Shown: positions 50,445 through 59,430 of the stretch, piece after piece
How the letters are laid out: every line of letters starts with the position of its first letter
Numbering within the stretch: position 1 is the first letter of the stretch
From: Phycisphaerales bacterium
GTDB taxonomy: Bacteria > Planctomycetota > Phycisphaerae > Phycisphaerales > UBA1924
DNA: 64,000 bases
Direction: 5' to 3'
Assembly (NCBI GenBank): GCA_029260345.1
Contig: JAJDDK010000006.1
Coordinates: 248,001-312,000 of the forward strand
Translations under genes and position numbers: made by a program
Notes under the pieces: model-generated
The model's input: the letters and a program-made list of their open reading frames with translations, nothing else
Told to the model about the DNA's origin: nothing
Databases searched by the model: none

Positions 50445-51164
50445 TCACTCAGATGCCAACGCCGGAGCCTCATGCAATGTGCGCTCAATTTCTCCGGCTT
50501 CCGCATCGGCCCCAATCGCATCGTCAAGTAAATACATTCCGACGGCGGTCCGCCGCAACGCCGTCAGCATGCCGCCCGTCCCCAACGCGGCGCCGAGATC
50601 ATGCGCCAAACTTCGGATGTACACACCCTTGCCGCAGCGCACGTCGAGCATGAGCCGCGGGAATTCGTATTCGAGCACTTCGATTGAGTGCACGATGACT
50701 CGCCGCGCCGGGGGCCGTTCTACGAGTTCGCCCTTGCGCGCGAGTTTGTAGGCTCGTTCACCATCGATATGGACCGCCGAATACACGGGTGGTTGCTGCT
50801 CGATTTCCCCAATGAATGCGTCCAGCGCTCGGCGCACTTTCTCCAGCGGCGGGGGAGTCGCAACCGTGACCGACTCGATCACACCTTCCGGATCATCCGT
50901 GGTTGAGACGGCCGAAAGATCGACGGTTGCGAGGTACCGTTTGTCCGTCGCCATAAGCTGCGGGATCGCCTTCGTCGCCGTTCCAAGCGCGAGCACCAGA
51001 ACGCCGCTGGCGAAAGGGTCAAGCGTGCCCGCGTGCCCGACCTTGGCGCCGCCCGTCTTGCGGCGCACATCGCGGCAGATCGCGAACGACGACGGCCCAA
51101 CGGGCTTATCGATCACGAGCACGCCGTTGAGGTCAGGGCGCAGGTTCTTGGGGCGGCGGGGCAT
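50445..51164 (-). CDS. truB: tRNA pseudouridine(55) synthase TruB
   Basis: TruB makes pseudouridine 55 in the T-loop of most tRNAs. The product has about 239 residues. It has GVLVIDKPVGPSSFAICRDV and VGHAGTLDPFASGVLVLALG, which holds the catalytic Asp, then QQPPVYSAVHIDGERAYKLA and VRCGKGVYIRSLAHDLG. The order and length are normal. MPRRPKNLRPDLNG at 51164 is chosen because TACACT lies 7 nt before it. No rbfA or infB is adjacent. Confidence 0.93.
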   Translation of the reverse strand: MPRRPKNLRPDLNGVLVIDKPVGPSSFAICRDVRRKTGGAKVGHAGTLDPFASGVLVLALGTATKAIPQLMATDKRYLATVDLSAVSTTDDPEGVIESVTVATPPPLEKVRRALDAFIGEIEQQPPVYSAVHIDGERAYKLARKGELVERPPARRVIVHSIEVLEYEFPRLMLDVRCGKGVYIRSLAHDLGAALGTGGMLTALRRTAVGMYLLDDAIGADAEAGEIERTLHEAPALASE

Positions 51165-51171
51165 GGGGGCG

Positions 51172-51177
51172 AGTGTA
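51172..51177 (-). promoter_or_regulatory. -10-like element 7 nt before truB (leaderless type)
   Basis: TACACT on the - strand, a 7-nt gap, then ATG at 51164; no Shine-Dalgarno sequence. Confidence 0.5.
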
Positions 51178-51214
51178 GGCTGCAAGGGCGTGGGTCATTG
51201 GCGCCCCGCCCCGC

Positions 51215-51243
51215 CTGACGCGCAATGAGAAGGGGGCTACACT
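51215..51243 (+). promoter_or_regulatory. Promoter of tRNA-Ser
   Basis: CTGACG (51215-51220), a 17-nt spacer and TACACT (51238-51243) lie 17 nt before the tRNA. The same TACACT hexamer occurs before several leaderless-type genes. Confidence 0.6.
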
Positions 51244-51260
51244 GCCCGCCCGAATCAGCC

Positions 51261-51347
51261 GGAGAGGTGTCCGAGTGGCTGAAGGAGCGGCATTGGAAAT
51301 GCCGTATACGGGCAACCGTATCGGGGGTTCGAATCCCCCCCTCTCCG
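51261..51347 (+). tRNA. tRNA-Ser (anticodon GGA)
   Basis: Acceptor stem GGAGAGG/CCTCTCC, a D-arm with CCGAGTGG, an anticodon loop TTGGAAA (anticodon GGA, reads UCC/UCU), a long variable arm (TACGG-GCAA-CCGTA) and a T-arm with loop TTCGAAT. The discriminator is G, as expected for serine. CCA is not encoded. The length without CCA is 87 nt. Confidence 0.95.
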
Positions 51348-51402
51348 CTTTCAATGTTTGGATGATGCGGCGCCGCTTTGGGAGTACCCCAGACCGGCTG
51401 AG

Positions 51403-52659
51403 TTACTCCAGTTCCTGAATCTTCTCTTGGTCGTATTTTTCGATTCGATTGATCACTTTGAATATTGCTATTCGTTCTTCGTCGCTCAGCGCTTCGTCAT
51501 ACTCCGCGATGAAAAACAAGAGCTTCGAATCGATTCGATCGAGGTCTACATCGTCGTATCGTTTCAGGTCATTGACGAGGTCCAGCAGGTCGTCCGAAGT
51601 TGAAAATGGCCACGAGTGCTCGAAGAGCTGCCGCCGAAACTTCTCCAAGTAAACCTGCGCGACCCACTCGGCCGGCCATTCGCGTTCCATGACGCCTTGG
51701 ATTTTTGCCATGCTCGGAGCAGCTTCCGTGTATCCAAGTCGCGGCGGCGGCTCCCATTGTGGTGGGTAGTCGTCGTGTTGATGCGCGGACATCACGGCCA
51801 ACGCTTTTTCAACTTGGCCGCTATTCAGAAGACTCTCCACTTCATGCCGGCGCATCTGTTCGGGCTGTGTGATGAAAAGCACGGGCGCCCAAACGAGCAC
51901 GGATACTGAGGCAAGCCATATGAGCCCTTGTGATCGATTCGACGATGCATATTCGCTCAAGTCCGGCCACTTTGGTTTAAAGAAAAAGAGACTGATCAGT
52001 GAGCCAAGAATCCAGATGGGAGCGGTCAAAAATGAAAGAATGAGCAGGTTGAAGACTGTGTCAGCGATTAGTTGATCCCGAGCAGAATGCCGAATCCCGC
52101 CCATGACATCAATTACTGGAATTTCCACGAACTGGACGACGAAAAATACAATGATGTCGGCGAAAAGCATGACAAGAAACCATGCCGGTACGAAGGCGAC
52201 TCCGTAGATCACGCTAATAACGCGCGTGATGAGTAGAACTCGCCAAAACGACACAATTGCGAGCATGGTTAGATTGGCGCTAACGGCGTCAACCGGCGAC
52301 AAAAAGCGCTCATATGGAATGGCGTAGAGCCAAGCCAGCGGCGCTGTCATCCAAAAAAGAGTCATGAAGACGCGATACAACTGAGGAGATGGTGGGCTCT
52401 CAATACCCGATCGCAATTTTGAGTTGATGGTCGCAGTCTGCACAATGAGAAACAGAATCGTCCCTGTGGCGAGCGACGCCGCGAGCGGTCGCAACACATG
52501 CCACGGTTCATGCACCAGGTCTTCGCCGTCATACTCGCGCGCGAATCCGGCTGAGATGACAAACAGAATGGCGCAGGCCAGCGACCAGCGCGACGCTGCG
52601 ATCTCGAGAATTGCGGCGCGAGAGCCGATCAGGAATCGAGGAAGTGTTGATGCTTTCAT
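51403..52659 (-). CDS. Multi-pass membrane protein coupled to a radical SAM gene
   Basis: The product has about 418 residues. About seven membrane segments lie in residues 25-290, including TLFWMTAPLAWLYAIPYERF, which I associate with planctomycete membrane proteins of unknown role. The last 130 residues are soluble, with VMSAHQHDDYPPQWEPPPRL and a helical acidic tail (LSDEERIAIFKVINRIEKYD). The ATG at 52659 overlaps the TGA of the upstream radical SAM gene (ATGA), so translation is coupled. The pairing suggests the two work on the same substrate. Confidence 0.72.
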   Translation of the reverse strand: MKASTLPRFLIGSRAAILEIAASRWSLACAILFVISAGFAREYDGEDLVHEPWHVLRPLAASLATGTILFLIVQTATINSKLRSGIESPPSPQLYRVFMTLFWMTAPLAWLYAIPYERFLSPVDAVSANLTMLAIVSFWRVLLITRVISVIYGVAFVPAWFLVMLFADIIVFFVVQFVEIPVIDVMGGIRHSARDQLIADTVFNLLILSFLTAPIWILGSLISLFFFKPKWPDLSEYASSNRSQGLIWLASVSVLVWAPVLFITQPEQMRRHEVESLLNSGQVEKALAVMSAHQHDDYPPQWEPPPRLGYTEAAPSMAKIQGVMEREWPAEWVAQVYLEKFRRQLFEHSWPFSTSDDLLDLVNDLKRYDDVDLDRIDSKLLFFIAEYDEALSDEERIAIFKVINRIEKYDQEKIQELE

Positions 52660-53966
52660 AAGGTGAGCGACGAATTGCCTCTCCAAATGTGGCGCCGCTT
52701 TGATTGGCGTCGGCGTGACGCTTGTGGCGCAAACGTTCGCGCGATAAGCGACGTAAATGCCGATTGTAATTCCGCTGGCGACATATGACTTGGTTGATGC
52801 GTCACATCAAACAAGGTGTGATGCGACCAATCTCGATCGGGCAGAAGTCTCCCTTGCGATTGCAGTTTCTGCCGAAGGGCCGTGCCGGGAAACGGTGTCT
52901 GAAGCGTGAGTTGGACATCGGCGCACGGGTCATTCTCAAGAAACGCGCTCAGTCGATCGATTGATTCGTGCGTCTCGCCCTCGCTTCCCACGATATAGCA
53001 CCCGATGACGATGACGCCTGTGGATTGAATCGACTCGATCGCGTCCATGATACGAGTGATGGACGTACGCTTGATTCCCATTCCACCGTGCTGGTGCACC
53101 AATGATTCAATGCCGACGAGGACTTGCACACACCCCGAATCAGCAAGTCGTCGAAGCACATGAGGGTTCTCGCCAACTCTCCAGTCCGCCTCAGTGAACC
53201 ACTTCAGACCGGAGTCACCCAAGGCGTCGAGCAGGTCGTCGTGTGGTCCTCCGAGTGCAAACGTGTTGTCATCGGCGAGTTCAATGCAAGCGGAGGGATC
53301 AATCTTCGCGATCGCGGCAAGCTCCTCGCGGATTCGAAGCGCTGGCTTGCAGCGGAACGGGCCAAGAAGGCGACTGGCGGCGCAAAAGTCGCACGCGAGC
53401 GGGCAGCCACGGGTCGCTTGCATCGTGAGACGCGGCCTCGTTGAAGGGCCCAAGAGATCAAGTCGTGGAAGTGGCGCTTGCGCGAGATCAAATGCGCCGG
53501 ATGCTTTATATCGAGGGCGAAGGGCGCCGCGCTCCGCATCTGACAGCAATTCAAGCCAAACCGGCTCGCCTTCACCAACCACGATTGCGTCGGCGTGTAA
53601 CGATGCTTCATCCGGTGCAGCAGTCACATGCAGCCCGCCGAGCACCACTCGAATGTCATTTGAGCGCAGATGACTCGCAAGCTGATAGGCCTCGAGGATT
53701 GAAGCGGTCAGTGCGGAGATCGCGACCAGCGTGGGTCGTTCGCCAACAATTTGATGCACCAAATCATCGTTGGCTGAACGCGCCTCATGCAATGACATTG
53801 TCCAGTGGTCTGGCGTCATGCCCGCGAGCGTGAGCAAACCTAGTGGAGGCAAAGCGCTGATTGCCGCAAGTCGAGATTGCAAACCCGGGAGCGACATGCC
53901 GAGCGATGCGAGTTCAGCCTCTCGAACCCGAATTCCGGAAAGCGCGACAAACGAAATGTGCGGCAT
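52656..53966 (-). CDS. B12-binding-domain radical SAM protein
   Basis: The product has about 436 residues from MPHISFVALSGIRVREAELA. Residues about 40-180 form a cobalamin-binding-like Rossmann domain (VVLGGLHVTAAPDEASLHAD, then AIVVGEGEPVWLELL). The radical SAM domain has the cluster motif RGCPLACDFCAASRLLG (Cys-x3-Cys-x2-Cys), then ACIELADDNTFAL, VLVGIESL and GCYIVGSEGETHESIDRL. Such enzymes perform methylation or other radical chemistry on lipids, peptides or small molecules; the substrate is unknown. It is coupled to the downstream membrane-protein gene. An upstream TTG frame exists but is unlikely. Confidence 0.85.
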   Translation of the reverse strand: MPHISFVALSGIRVREAELASLGMSLPGLQSRLAAISALPPLGLLTLAGMTPDHWTMSLHEARSANDDLVHQIVGERPTLVAISALTASILEAYQLASHLRSNDIRVVLGGLHVTAAPDEASLHADAIVVGEGEPVWLELLSDAERGALRPRYKASGAFDLAQAPLPRLDLLGPSTRPRLTMQATRGCPLACDFCAASRLLGPFRCKPALRIREELAAIAKIDPSACIELADDNTFALGGPHDDLLDALGDSGLKWFTEADWRVGENPHVLRRLADSGCVQVLVGIESLVHQHGGMGIKRTSITRIMDAIESIQSTGVIVIGCYIVGSEGETHESIDRLSAFLENDPCADVQLTLQTPFPGTALRQKLQSQGRLLPDRDWSHHTLFDVTHQPSHMSPAELQSAFTSLIARTFAPQASRRRQSKRRHIWRGNSSLTL

Positions 53967-54080
53967 TTCAATCCCCAAACTTGGAGGAGTCTGCACCACA
54001 CTATTCGGAAAGGGCCGTTCGGGGGTTCGCGCGCAGTTCTCGCTCCACGCGATTCGGCCCCGCAATGACTGAGTGGCCAA

Positions 54081-54117
54081 AATGAAAAACAGCGCGGAAC
54101 CGACTTGATTCCGCGCT
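54081..54117 (-). terminator. Terminator of the DEAD-box gene
   Basis: AGCGCGGAA (54091-54099) pairs with TTCCGCGCT (54109-54117). On the - strand it is followed by GTTTTTCATTTT. It lies about 28 nt after the helicase stop. Confidence 0.82.
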
Positions 54118-54144
54118 GGAGTTCACCCAGAAAAAGGTTGTCAA

Positions 54145-55542
54145 TCAGCCGTTGCGCGAATTGCGTTGCGGGCCGCGGGCGCCGCCACCCGTTCGGGTGC
54201 GGTTCTTCTTCTTGCCGCGGTTGTTGAATCCGCCCGGTCCGCCGTTGCCGCGATTGCGACCGCGGCTGCCGCCGCCATCGCGCCCGCCTCGTTCGGAGGC
54301 ATCGCGAACGCCGGTGCGCTCGCGGCGTGCCGAACGCTCGGGGCGATCATTGCCTGCTTCGCGGTCACGCGGGGGCGCTGCCTCAATCGGACCCGCCGAG
54401 CCGTCGTCCGCCATAGGGGCCAGACGTGAACCGGTCAGTCGTTCGATGGCGCGCAGGAAGCCGCGCTCTTCGGAATCGCAGAATGAAATCGCGATGCCCG
54501 TGGCGCCGGCGCGGCCGGTGCGCCCGATGCGGTGCACGTACACCTCAGGCTCATTCGGCAAATCGAAATTGAACACGTGGCTGATGCCGTCCACGTCGAG
54601 GCCGCGAGCCGCGACGTCGGTGGCGACGAGCACTCGTGATCGGCCGCGGCGGAAGCCGTCAAGCGCCCGCTCGCGCTGTGCCTGTGACTTATTGCCGTGA
54701 ATCGAACCTGCCGGAATGCCGGCGAGCCCGAGCTTCTTGCAGACTTTGTCCGCGCCGTGCTTGGTTCGAGTAAAGACGAGCGCGCGTTCGATGGTGTTGC
54801 CGCGGAGCAGTCGCTCCAGCGTGTTCTGTTTCTCGGCGCGATGCACCATGTGAACGCTTTGTTCGATCATCGGCGCCGCCGAAGCGACCGGCGTCACGGC
54901 GACGCGCACCGGATTGTTCAGCAGTGATTCTGCGAGTCCCTGAATGGACTTGGGCATGGTGGCGGAGAACAGGAACGTCTGGCGCGTCTTGGGCAACTCG
55001 GCCGCGATCTTGCGGATCGGCTGAATGAATCCCATGTCCAGCATGCGATCCGCCTCGTCGAGCGCGAAGCACTCCACGCGGGACAGATCGACGAGACCCT
55101 GGTTCATCAGGTCCTGCAAGCGTCCGGGCGTCGCAATGACGACATCTACGCCGCGATTGAGGGCTCGGGCCTGATGGTATTGCTTGACGCCGCCAAAGAT
55201 GACGACGTGGCGCAGACGCGTAAAGCGGCCGTAGGTGCTGAAACTGTCTGCGATTTGCGAGGCCAGTTCCCGGGTGGGGCTCAGCACGAGGGCGCGGATT
55301 GCGACCTTTCCGTTGCCATCGCGGGGCGGTTTGGAACTGTGGAGGCGCTGAATGATCGGCAGCGCGAACGCGGCAGTCTTGCCGGTTCCCGTCTGCGCAC
55401 AACCAAGCATGTCCCGTCCGGCAAGCGCCGGTGGAATCGCCTGTTCCTGAATTGGTGTCGGTTGTTCGTACCCTGCGTTGCTCAAAGCGCGCTGCAGGTC
55501 GTTGGAAAGTTCAAACGTAGAAAAGTGAGTCAAGACGGACAT
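54145..55542 (-). CDS. DEAD-box RNA helicase (RhlE-like)
   Basis: The 465-residue helicase unwinds RNA, often in ribosome assembly or cold adaptation. The core has the Q-motif region [17 protein letters not shown], motif [12 protein letters not shown], motif Ia PTRELASQI, motif Ib TPGRLQDL, motif [13 protein letters not shown], motif III SATMPKS, motif [14 protein letters not shown], motif [14 protein letters not shown] and motif [12 protein letters not shown]. The last 90 residues are Arg/Gly/Asn-rich (RGG-type) and probably bind RNA. The RRM-protein gene lies 138 bp upstream on the same strand. Confidence 0.94.
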   Translation of the reverse strand: MSVLTHFSTFELSNDLQRALSNAGYEQPTPIQEQAIPPALAGRDMLGCAQTGTGKTAAFALPIIQRLHSSKPPRDGNGKVAIRALVLSPTRELASQIADSFSTYGRFTRLRHVVIFGGVKQYHQARALNRGVDVVIATPGRLQDLMNQGLVDLSRVECFALDEADRMLDMGFIQPIRKIAAELPKTRQTFLFSATMPKSIQGLAESLLNNPVRVAVTPVASAAPMIEQSVHMVHRAEKQNTLERLLRGNTIERALVFTRTKHGADKVCKKLGLAGIPAGSIHGNKSQAQRERALDGFRRGRSRVLVATDVAARGLDVDGISHVFNFDLPNEPEVYVHRIGRTGRAGATGIAISFCDSEERGFLRAIERLTGSRLAPMADDGSAGPIEAAPPRDREAGNDRPERSARRERTGVRDASERGGRDGGGSRGRNRGNGGPGGFNNRGKKKNRTRTGGGARGPQRNSRNG

Positions 55543-55608
55543 ACTCCATAGCGCCGAAACCTGTTCGGCAAAGATGAAGGCGCCGCCGCAAGATGCGTCA
55601 AACGGCGC

Positions 55609-55628
55609 CGGCGCGTCGGAACGCGCCG
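55609..55628. other. Hairpin between the RRM and DEAD-box genes
   Basis: CGGCGCGT/ACGCGCCG stem (8 bp) with a CGGA loop. It has only a short T-stretch on the - strand, so it may be a weak terminator or a processing site. Confidence 0.35.
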
Positions 55629-55680
55629 ACGCTGCGATTGATTCAGTTATGAATAGCCAGGGCCCTGTGGCCCAGATTGC

Positions 55681-55986
55681 TTACCAGCGACCGCCGCCAC
55701 CGCCGCCGCCACGGTGGCCACCACCGCCGCCGCCGCCACGATTCTCGCGGGGCTTGGCTTCGTTGACGGTCAGATTGCGGCCGCCGAATTCCTTGCCGTC
55801 CAGAGCGCTGAGCGCCTGGGAGGCCGCAGACTTGTCCGGCATTTCGACGAAGCCGAAACCGCGCGGGCGACCGGTGTCGCGGTCCGTGATCAGGGTGACA
55901 TCGTCAACCTGTCCGTGCTCCGCAAAGAGGTCACGAATGTCGTTCTGCGATGCGTCAAAAGGGAGATTTCCCACATAGATCTTCAT
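55681..55986 (-). CDS. RRM-domain RNA-binding protein with glycine-rich tail
   Basis: The 101-residue protein has one RNA recognition motif, with RNP2 IYVGNLPF at the start and RNP1 RGFGFVEM near residue 43. The tail is a Gly/Arg/His run ending in GRW. Such small bacterial Rbp proteins bind single-stranded RNA and are often cold-induced. AGGAG lies about 9 nt before the ATG. An AT-rich region with TATACC and a CCCGC/GCGGG hairpin lies upstream on the - strand. The helicase gene is downstream in the same direction, an RNA-remodelling pair. Confidence 0.92.
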   Translation of the reverse strand: MKIYVGNLPFDASQNDIRDLFAEHGQVDDVTLITDRDTGRPRGFGFVEMPDKSAASQALSALDGKEFGGRNLTVNEAKPRENRGGGGGGGHRGGGGGGGRW

Positions 55987-56275
55987 GATGAAGACTCCTG
56001 CCCCGAAGCGATGATTCCGAACGAGACCTTCAGGGCGGATCTATGTCGGAGAGAGACTGTCCTGCCCGCATACGCGCGGGAGCCACAGCCGTCAGAAGCG
56101 GATCATAGGGTATATCGGCCCTTGGGGCGATATTTGTCCCCGGAATCTTGAAAATCGCATTTTGCACCCCGTGGCGACGGGTCCCGGGCCAGTGTTCCAT
56201 GAAGATTGCGCAAGGCCTTCCGGCCGAGGCGTTAAAGCCATAGACAGAGAACCCGCCCGGCCCGACGCTTTTCGC

Positions 56276-57856
56276 ATGTCTATGTGTGCAACGCGCGTGG
56301 CGCTCCTTGGAGCGGCGATTTCGGTTGGTTTGCAATCTCCGGCCGCCGCTGAGCCGGGGCTGGTGTTCCGCGCAAGCGTCCCGATCCCTGCGGCCGAAAT
56401 CCCGGCGTACGACGCCGCCGCCAACATGCTCTACGTCACCGCGGGCGATCGTCTCGCCATGCTGCACCTTGGGGATGGAGATGCGTCGCTGGTGCGCTGG
56501 ATCGAAGTCGCGGATGCGATTGGCGCCTTGCCCAGCGATTCATTTGCAATCAATCATGTCTCGGTCGACCCCGCGGGACGCGCGTTCGCCGCCGTTGCGG
56601 TCAGCCCTTCGAACCCGGCGTCGCGCACGGGATGGGTTGTCTTTGTCTCAACAAGAACAGGCGCCAACTGCGGCGCGGTGTCCGTTGGGTACTTGCCCGA
56701 TGCGCTGGCGTTCACGGCTGACGGGGCGCAACTGGTTGTCGCCAATGAAGGCGAAGCGGTTGAACTGAATTCCGGCGCCGTCAGTGATCCGGCGGGTTCA
56801 GTCAGTGTGATTGATCTTGCGCATGTGCGCTCCGCTATGGATCTGACGAAGTTGTCGTGGAATGATGTGCGCACCGTCACATTCGGCGGCGCCGCCCTTG
56901 ATATAGCGGTGACGGGGCACGATCCCAGCACGGCGCTTCGCATCCATCCTGCGAACCATTCAACCCCGGCGCTGGACATTGAACCAGAGTCCATCACGAT
57001 TTTCGATGGCGTTGCGTACATCACGCTTCAGGAGAACAACGGGGTCGCCGCGCTGGATCTTGAATCGCTTCAGTGGCGCTACATCCGAGCGCTCAAGCCG
57101 ATCCGTCAGCCGCTGGATCCATCAGACCGCGACGGCGGCGCCAACGTCGGATTCGTCATTGATGCGCTCCCCATGCCCGACATGCTCGCTTCGTTTCAAT
57201 TTCGCGGCGAGACGTTCCTGGTGATGGCCAACGAGGGCGACCGCCGTACGGGCGCTTTAAAGGACACCATTCGGCTTGGCGATCTCGCCGGAGATGGAAA
57301 GTTGTCCCCCCAAGCGTTGAGTCAGATCAATGTGAGTGAAGAAGGCGCCGGCCGACTGAACGTGTGCTCGTTCACCGGTGATCTCGATGATGATGGTGTG
57401 ATTGAGGCGCCGCACGCGCTTGGATCGCGCAATCTGGCGGTGTGGCGTGCCGACACACTTCAGCTCGTCGGGCACACGACGTCAAACTTTGAATCGATGT
57501 TGGCGGAACTCGCGCCATCGCACTTCAATGCCGACAACGAAGACCCCAATACGCCCGACACTCGATCTGATGATCGCGGCCCCGAGCCGGAAGGTCTCGC
57601 CATCGGCGAATACGGGAACAATCGCATGCTCGCGTTTGTTGGTCTGGAGCGCCCCGGCGCCATCGCCATCGTGGACATCACGGATCCATTCGCCGTGCGC
57701 ACAATAGACGTAGTTTCGACCGTTCAATGGAATCTGCGCGGGCCGGAAGGTTTGCTCTATCTTCCGGCCGCGCACAGCCCCACAAATCATCCAATGTTGA
57801 TCGTCGCGTTCGAAACGTCGGGAGACATCGCGGTCTTCGACGTCATTGATCGCTGA
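56276..57856 (+). CDS. Exported choice-of-anchor I-like beta-propeller protein
   Basis: The product has about 526 residues. The signal peptide is CATRVALLGAAISVGLQSPA, cut near AAA-E. The body resembles choice-of-anchor I proteins: repeated blades such as ALAFTADGAQLVVANEGEAV, VMANEGDRRTGALKD, the RGPEPEGLAIGEYGNNRMLA segment and the final RGPEGLLYLPAAHSPTNHPM. The name means that homologues carry various sorting tails; this copy has none and ends shortly after the last blade. It is probably periplasmic or released. The start is either ATG at 56276 or at 56282. Confidence 0.8.
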   Translation: MSMCATRVALLGAAISVGLQSPAAAEPGLVFRASVPIPAAEIPAYDAAANMLYVTAGDRLAMLHLGDGDASLVRWIEVADAIGALPSDSFAINHVSVDPAGRAFAAVAVSPSNPASRTGWVVFVSTRTGANCGAVSVGYLPDALAFTADGAQLVVANEGEAVELNSGAVSDPAGSVSVIDLAHVRSAMDLTKLSWNDVRTVTFGGAALDIAVTGHDPSTALRIHPANHSTPALDIEPESITIFDGVAYITLQENNGVAALDLESLQWRYIRALKPIRQPLDPSDRDGGANVGFVIDALPMPDMLASFQFRGETFLVMANEGDRRTGALKDTIRLGDLAGDGKLSPQALSQINVSEEGAGRLNVCSFTGDLDDDGVIEAPHALGSRNLAVWRADTLQLVGHTTSNFESMLAELAPSHFNADNEDPNTPDTRSDDRGPEPEGLAIGEYGNNRMLAFVGLERPGAIAIVDITDPFAVRTIDVVSTVQWNLRGPEGLLYLPAAHSPTNHPMLIVAFETSGDIAVFDVIDR

Positions 57857-57869
57857 ATTCGGACTTCGT

Positions 57870-59384
57870 TCAACCCCAGTTGGCGAGAAGCGCCGCCAGG
57901 TCGGCGCCGTCGACAACGCCGGTGCAGTTCACGTCTGCGATGGGATCATCCGAACCCCAATTGGCGAGCAACGTCGCCAGATCTGCACCGTTGACGACGC
58001 CATCGCCGTTCTGGTCCGGCGCGACGCCGAAGCCAAGCGACACGCGATGAGCAGAAACGTCTTCAGAAGTGATTTCATTCGGGGTGTCACCCGCGTTCAT
58101 GTTCGTCATCGCCAGCGCCTGCTGAAACGCGCGATCCTCAAACCGATATTTGAGCATCGGCGTCACGCCATCCGGGCACACGACCATGAAGGTTTCGTCG
58201 AGCGAGGCGCCTTCGAGCGCACAGATCAGCGCGAAATCCTGCACGTCCGCAACACCGTCAAAGTTGAAGTCGCCGGGCTCAAATCGGAATTGCGCAATGA
58301 CCGGCCCGCCCATACCGGAGAGATCAGCGTCATTGAACGAACCCGGCGTCATCGTAAAACCAGCGGTGTTGAGATCGTCAAACAAATATTGGCCGCCGTT
58401 GGAGGCGCACCCGGCGTTCGGATCTTCCGGGTCGCATGATCCGTCATAGCCGGGCCCGTTCGGATCGGTAGGTGACTTGCTCTGAATCAGGCCGTCCACA
58501 TCAACGCCGTGGTTGTATTCCAAACCAACGGTCGAGATCAGATCGCCATACACAAACTCTTCGTCCGCCATGCGCGTCGGCACGACTTTGCCTGCCGAGT
58601 TGAAGCGGCTGCCGATTTCGGGATTCACCATGTACAGCGCAATGCGGCTCACGCCGTCCGGATTGAAACCGTTCGTGTCAGAGATCTCCTGTTCACTTGA
58701 GCGTGTGTATTCCTTGCCGCCCTGATGCGACCACGCGACGGAGTCCACAATCTGAATCGATTCGATCACCTGGGCGCCGGGAGCGCCTCCCACCGGGGAC
58801 TCGACGCCGCAATCCAGGTTGCTGTCAAAATCCACGTCCGGATTGATGTCTTTGCGGAAGGCGTAGCCGGGCAGGTACATGCTCATGCCCGTGTCATCAT
58901 CGATCATGTGGTTTGGACGCTTGCGCACGAGGAGATACGTCGACGAATTGTCATTCGCGAGTTTTCCTTGTGTATCGCTGGTTGGAATGTGCGCCGAAGC
59001 AAATGAGGCGCCCGTCGTTTCCGGATCGAGAAGCGCAGGAATGTTCGATACGCCAAAGGTGTTCGTGCCATAAAGCACGAGCAGCCCGTTCGCTCCAAGT
59101 GACAACCCATCGAGCGAGAATGCTTCATCAATCTCGGCGTAGCGCTCTGACGCGACATCGGGAATCCCGTCGCCGTCCTCATCGCGACCGCCCTTGATCA
59201 GCGCAATCGCGTAGCCGGTCAGGTCCATATTTGGCTGGCCGTAGAGTTCCAGATACTCCCACACGTCATCCGTGGTGCCGCCGCCCGGCGGATTCTCCAG
59301 CACTTCGTTGATGACGACTTGTCCGTACGTTGCCGCTGAAAGCGCGGCGCCGGCGCACGCGCCGAGAATGAAACCCCATTTCAT
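57870..59384 (-). CDS. Exported lamin-tail-domain protein with dockerin-like tail
   Basis: The 504-residue protein has a signal peptide (MKWGFILGACAGAALSAATY, cut near GQ). A lamin-tail-like domain follows, with VVINEVLENPPGGGTTDDVW, EYLELYGQPNMDLTGYAIAL and the Ca-rich DEDGDGIPDVASERY. The middle region is rich in Asp and Gly. Before the end lies GDFNFDGVADVQDFALICAL, a dockerin-like single loop. The end is a pair of loops (DQNGDGVVNGADLATLLANW and DVNCTGVVDGADLAALLANW). It probably sits at the surface via Ca-dependent contacts. It is convergent with the preceding choice-of-anchor gene, only 13 bp away. Confidence 0.82.
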   Translation of the reverse strand: MKWGFILGACAGAALSAATYGQVVINEVLENPPGGGTTDDVWEYLELYGQPNMDLTGYAIALIKGGRDEDGDGIPDVASERYAEIDEAFSLDGLSLGANGLLVLYGTNTFGVSNIPALLDPETTGASFASAHIPTSDTQGKLANDNSSTYLLVRKRPNHMIDDDTGMSMYLPGYAFRKDINPDVDFDSNLDCGVESPVGGAPGAQVIESIQIVDSVAWSHQGGKEYTRSSEQEISDTNGFNPDGVSRIALYMVNPEIGSRFNSAGKVVPTRMADEEFVYGDLISTVGLEYNHGVDVDGLIQSKSPTDPNGPGYDGSCDPEDPNAGCASNGGQYLFDDLNTAGFTMTPGSFNDADLSGMGGPVIAQFRFEPGDFNFDGVADVQDFALICALEGASLDETFMVVCPDGVTPMLKYRFEDRAFQQALAMTNMNAGDTPNEITSEDVSAHRVSLGFGVAPDQNGDGVVNGADLATLLANWGSDDPIADVNCTGVVDGADLAALLANWG

Positions 59385-59430
59385 GAACTCTCTCCTCGTT
59401 GGATGTGGTCACTGGATACAACCAGTCACG

